Below are positions 7,440 to 9,748 of a stretch of 9,748 nucleotides of DNA, piece after piece. Each line of letters begins with the position of its first letter. The first letter of the stretch is position 1. The stretch covers positions 1 to 9,748 of the forward strand of contig CAYMAX010000051.1 in assembly GCA_964388595.1 (NCBI GenBank). The letters are read 5' to 3'. The notes below the pieces were generated by a model that did not search any database, was not told the origin of the DNA, and saw nothing but the letters and a program-made list of their open reading frames with translations. The position numbers and the translations under genes are program-made. The DNA comes from CAYMAX01 sp964388595 (GTDB taxonomy: Bacteria; Bacteroidota; Bacteroidia; Bacteroidales; UBA932).

Positions 7440-9046
7440 AACGTATTTATTTATTATCGCTGACCGCTCTTCTGCTCTTGGCAGCATGTGCTCCCAAAGC
7501 AGAAAAGTTCGTAATAGGGGCAGACATCTCTTTTGTCCCCGAAATGGAGAAAAGGGGTGCAGTATTTCATGACAGTAAAGGGAAAGTAAAAGATGTGGTG
7601 GCCATTATGAGCGACTACGGATTTAATACCATCAGACTTCGTATTTTCGTCGACCCGTCGGCACCAAATGGGTATTCACGAGATGGCTTCTGCGACTTGG
7701 AACATACATTGGCCATGGCTCGCAGGATTAAATCTGCTGGAATGCAATTTGCTCTTGATTTTCATTACAGCGATTATTGGGCAGACCCCGATAAACAGTA
7801 CAAACCATCTTCATGGCAGTCATTTACGGGGGCTTCACTCGACAGTGCGTTGTATGAATATACCAAGGATGTCCTATTGACTTTGAAACAGGAGGGAGTA
7901 CCTCCATCCATAGTTCAGATAGGAAATGAGATAAATCACGGCTTTGTATGGCCCGAAGGAAGGATAGATGACCACTCCACAGAGGCCAATTGGGAGGCGA
8001 TGTGCGCACTCTACAAATCTGGTCAGAGAGCTGTCTTCGAAGTGCTTCCCGAAGCAAAACTGATGGTGCACCTCGCCCTTGGCGGGCAGAATGGTCTTTG
8101 TCACCAATTTCTCGACCACATGGAGACCTACGGAGCTCGTTTTGACATCATCGGAGTATCATATTATGACCAGTGGCACGGTACACTCGAAGATTTGAAA
8201 AACAATCTCGATGACCTTTCGGCTCACTATCAGAAACCTGTCTGCGTATGTGAATATTCCAAGCCTCATATCAGAGAGATCAATGATATAGTGCATTCAG
8301 TCCCTGACGGACTGGGATATGGTACAATGTACTGGGAACCAATATTGGTATTGTTTTCCTCCGAAGATATGACAAGACGCATGAGATTAGAGGGATGGCC
8401 TTCACAGGTAGCACAGCTCTATAAGAACATTGCAGAACAATATGCAGACCCCAATACTCAGATATCTGTACCTACTCCTGTTTCCCGCGATTTTCCTGAT
8501 TTGGAAAAGTGGCAAAATACCGATTTCCGCACCGCCTCAGATTGGGTATATCTTCCCCTTGTGGTCGACAGTGCTGCTACTGCTGATGCTATCCTCAGGG
8601 CCAAAGAGGCTAAAGCCAATGGCAAAAAAGTGCTTTTGGCCCTTTATTACAGCGACATTCAGACTTCTCCTGAAAATCAACCTATGCCTGCTTCGTGGGA
8701 AGGTAAAAGAGAATCTGCCCTCGAAGGGGAGATTTACGGATACTCCTACAGGACCGTCAAATTGTTTGTGGACAACGATGCCACTCCCGATATTGTACAG
8801 ATAGGCAATCAGGTAAATAACGGCATGGTATGGCCTCAGGGAAGGATAGGAGAGGGGGCAGTGAATAATTCGTTTATCTCATTCGGCATCCTGCTTCGCT
8901 GTGCCAGTGCAGGTGTGCGCGCAGCAGACCCCAATATCAAAGTGCTGGTCAATATCCGCAAGGACAAAAAGACCAACTCACAAGAGTTTTTCGATAAGGT
9001 GAGAAGCAGAGATGTGATTTTCGACCTGGCGCAGTGCACCAAGTAG
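7436..9046 (+). CDS. GH53 endo-beta-1,4-galactanase, lipoprotein, with degenerate second GH53-like domain
   Basis: A 536-residue lipoprotein: signal peptide 1-17 with lipobox LAAC and lipidated C18. Residues about 25-335 form a complete GH53 (beta/alpha)8 barrel that hydrolyses beta-1,4-galactan or arabinogalactan side chains of plant pectin. Visible are GADISFVPE (28-36), YGFNTIRLRIF (61-71), DFHYSDYWADP (108-118), the acid/base E165 in QIGNEINHG, VSYYDQWHG (241-249), the nucleophile E273 in VCEYSKP, and GTMYWEP (296-302). Both catalytic glutamates are present, so the first domain should be active. Residues about 358-536 are a second, partial, divergent copy lacking catalytic residues (see the repeat entry). 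The ATG overlaps the TGA of the AsmA frame by 4 nt, implying translational coupling. No SusC/SusD pair or other pectin gene is in the window, unlike a typical galactan utilisation locus. Confidence 0.88.
   Translation: MKRIYLLSLTALLLLAACAPKAEKFVIGADISFVPEMEKRGAVFHDSKGKVKDVVAIMSDYGFNTIRLRIFVDPSAPNGYSRDGFCDLEHTLAMARRIKSAGMQFALDFHYSDYWADPDKQYKPSSWQSFTGASLDSALYEYTKDVLLTLKQEGVPPSIVQIGNEINHGFVWPEGRIDDHSTEANWEAMCALYKSGQRAVFEVLPEAKLMVHLALGGQNGLCHQFLDHMETYGARFDIIGVSYYDQWHGTLEDLKNNLDDLSAHYQKPVCVCEYSKPHIREINDIVHSVPDGLGYGTMYWEPILVLFSSEDMTRRMRLEGWPSQVAQLYKNIAEQYADPNTQISVPTPVSRDFPDLEKWQNTDFRTASDWVYLPLVVDSAATADAILRAKEAKANGKKVLLALYYSDIQTSPENQPMPASWEGKRESALEGEIYGYSYRTVKLFVDNDATPDIVQIGNQVNNGMVWPQGRIGEGAVNNSFISFGILLRCASAGVRAADPNIKVLVNIRKDKKTNSQEFFDKVRSRDVIFDLAQCTK
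8507..9043 (+). repeat. degenerate partial duplication of the GH53 domain within the same protein
   Basis: Residues 358-536 of the galactanase line up with residues about 55-240 of the same protein. Residues 451-471 (PDIVQIGNQVNNG and on to WPQGRI) match 157-177 (PSIVQIGNEINHG and on to WPEGRI) at 15 of 21 positions. LLALYYSDI and MPASW also match FALDFHYSDY and KPSSW. The catalytic GAG (E165, 7928-7930) corresponds to CAG (Q459, 8810-8812), a one-base difference. The copy ends near barrel strand 6 (VIFDLAQ against FDIIGVSYY), so the half that would carry the nucleophile is absent. It cannot be a retaining glycosidase on its own. A galactan-binding or structural role is a guess. Confidence 0.8.
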
Positions 9047-9055
9047 AGCCCTTTA

Positions 9056-9571
9056 TCAGTATTCTATTCCCTCTCGGGCATCTACTCCCTGAGTGTAGTA
9101 GTGTTTGATTTCCTTCATCTCGGTGACCAGGTCTGCAAATGCTGTCAGCTCAGGAGTGGCGTATCTGCCCGTGATTATGATCTCCATCTCTTCAGGTTTG
9201 TGCCGGAGTATCTCTATGAGTTCCTGGGAAGAGAAGAGATGATAGTAGATGGCGATATTGGCTTCGTCGAGCACCACGACATCATACTTGCCCGATGTTA
9301 TCACGGACTCAATCTCTTTGAGTCCCTTGCGGGCCATATCGATATCCTCCTGTGACGGCTTGTCGAAGATAAAGCAATCAAGGCCATATTGTCTCACCTC
9401 CACTGACGGGAGATATTCTTTGATAGCTTTCACTTCGGAGTATATCCGACCTTTTACAAACTGTGCGAAAAATACCTTTTTACCGGCACCAACGGCCCTC
9501 AATGTGAGACCGAGAGCGGCAGTAGTCTTACCCTTGCCGTTGCCGGTGTATATTTGAATATATCCTTTCAT
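9056..9571 (-). CDS. cobO: cob(I)alamin adenosyltransferase (CobO/BtuR/CobA type)
   Basis: A 171-residue cytoplasmic protein of standard family length. It transfers the adenosyl group of ATP to the cobalt of cob(I)alamin or cobyrinate derivatives to make the coenzyme form of B12. Visible are the N-terminal GYIQIYTG leading into the P-loop GNGKGKTT (10-17), FFAQFVKG (34-41), the Walker-B-like strand VVVLDEANIA (98-107), ITGRYATPEL (133-142), and the family-typical ending QGVDAREGIEY (161-171). Nothing essential is missing. The start at 9571 is 19 nt downstream of another minus-strand frame, and a perfect -7 box sits in that gap, so it may be transcribed alone or with that gene. It converges on the galactanase gene with only 9 nt between stop codons and no visible terminator. 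I see no cobalamin riboswitch in the short upstream gap. Confidence 0.93.
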   Translation of the reverse strand: MKGYIQIYTGNGKGKTTAALGLTLRAVGAGKKVFFAQFVKGRIYSEVKAIKEYLPSVEVRQYGLDCFIFDKPSQEDIDMARKGLKEIESVITSGKYDVVVLDEANIAIYYHLFSSQELIEILRHKPEEMEIIITGRYATPELTAFADLVTEMKEIKHYYTQGVDAREGIEY

Positions 9572-9578
9572 ACTTGTG

Positions 9579-9586
9579 CAAAGTTA
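9579..9586 (-). promoter_or_regulatory. candidate -7 promoter element for cobO
   Basis: Minus strand TAACTTTG (9586-9579) matches TAnnTTTG perfectly and is followed by CACAAGT and then the ATG at 9571. A start site about 5-8 nt downstream would give a leaderless or near-leaderless mRNA. No TTTG is found at the expected -33 distance, because that stretch is the A-rich end of the upstream gene, so the call rests on one box. Confidence 0.4.
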
Positions 9587-9590
9587 TATT

Positions 9591-9748
9591 TTATTTTTTT
9601 TCTTTCACTCTACTATAGACTTCGGCATTGAAGATATCGTTCGGATTGTTACCCAAACTGCCCTCCGGGATAGGAATTCCGATAGTCTTATAGTGCTCCA
9701 CCCACTCTTGCGGAAACTCTCCGGTATCTTGATTCTTGAAAGTCATGG
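9591..9748 (-). CDS. unrecognised minus-strand frame upstream of cobO (partial or small ORF)
   Basis: A frame ending in TAA at 9593-9591 is open to the right edge. It contains an ATG at 9746-9744 that would give 51 residues beginning MTFKNQDTGEFPQEWVEHYK and ending VYSRVKEKK. Because the window ends 2 nt upstream of that ATG, I cannot tell whether this is a complete small protein or the C-terminus of a longer one. The second seems more likely, as the composition looks like normal coding (EWVEHY, IPIPEGSLGNNPNDIF) and no start-region signal is visible. I do not recognise the family. Its position 19 nt before cobO suggests possible co-transcription, but a B12-related role would be a guess. Confidence 0.55.
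   Translation of the reverse strand, partial: MTFKNQDTGEFPQEWVEHYKTIGIPIPEGSLGNNPNDIFNAEVYSRVKEKK

Noticed and set aside
7824..8119. Minus-strand frames of 77 and 81 codons opposite the galactanase
   Set aside because: They are antisense to the conserved GH53 active-site region and have no coding-like features.
9572..9590. Possible cobalamin riboswitch before cobO
   Set aside because: The gap is only 19 nt and holds no B12-box-like or structured sequence.

Overview
The window looks like chromosomal DNA of a Bacteroidales-type Bacteroidota. The evidence is perfect or near-perfect matches to the Bacteroidetes promoter (TTTG, about 19 nt, TAnnTTTG), A-rich start regions without Shine-Dalgarno sequences, two lipoproteins, and a very long AsmA-like envelope protein. 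I see no rRNA, tRNA, CRISPR, insertion sequence or phage gene. No gap between genes exceeds about 185 bases, so the window is almost fully coding.

Left block (1-2395, minus strand): a fold-type-I PLP aminotransferase (1205-2395) has a textbook promoter and ends at a strong intrinsic terminator. It is followed by queD (682-1125), then by the 5' end of DNA polymerase I (1-678), which runs off the left edge. queD and polA are 3 nt apart and in the same frame.

Central block (2396-9046, plus strand): a 183-nt divergent promoter region leads into an operon-like series. It encodes a lipoprotein alpha/beta hydrolase (2579-3757), an AsmA-like envelope protein (from 3774), and a lipoprotein GH53 endo-beta-1,4-galactanase (7436-9046). 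The AsmA frame is cut by an in-frame TAG at 7071-7073. Plausible coding continues in the same frame to a TGA at 7437-7439, which overlaps the galactanase ATG. The galactanase carries a second, partial, degenerate copy of its own catalytic domain, with the acid/base Glu replaced by Gln and the nucleophile half absent.

Right block (9056-9748, minus strand): a cob(I)alamin adenosyltransferase (cobO) converges on the galactanase with 9 nt between stop codons. Upstream of it is an unrecognised reading frame cut by the window edge.

The core genes are housekeeping or cofactor genes: replication, queuosine or pterin, amino acid transamination, and B12. The central operon is an envelope and glycan-processing set. 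I see no wholly new multi-gene system. The two observations most worth following are the interrupted AsmA gene and the pseudo-catalytic duplication in the GH53 protein.
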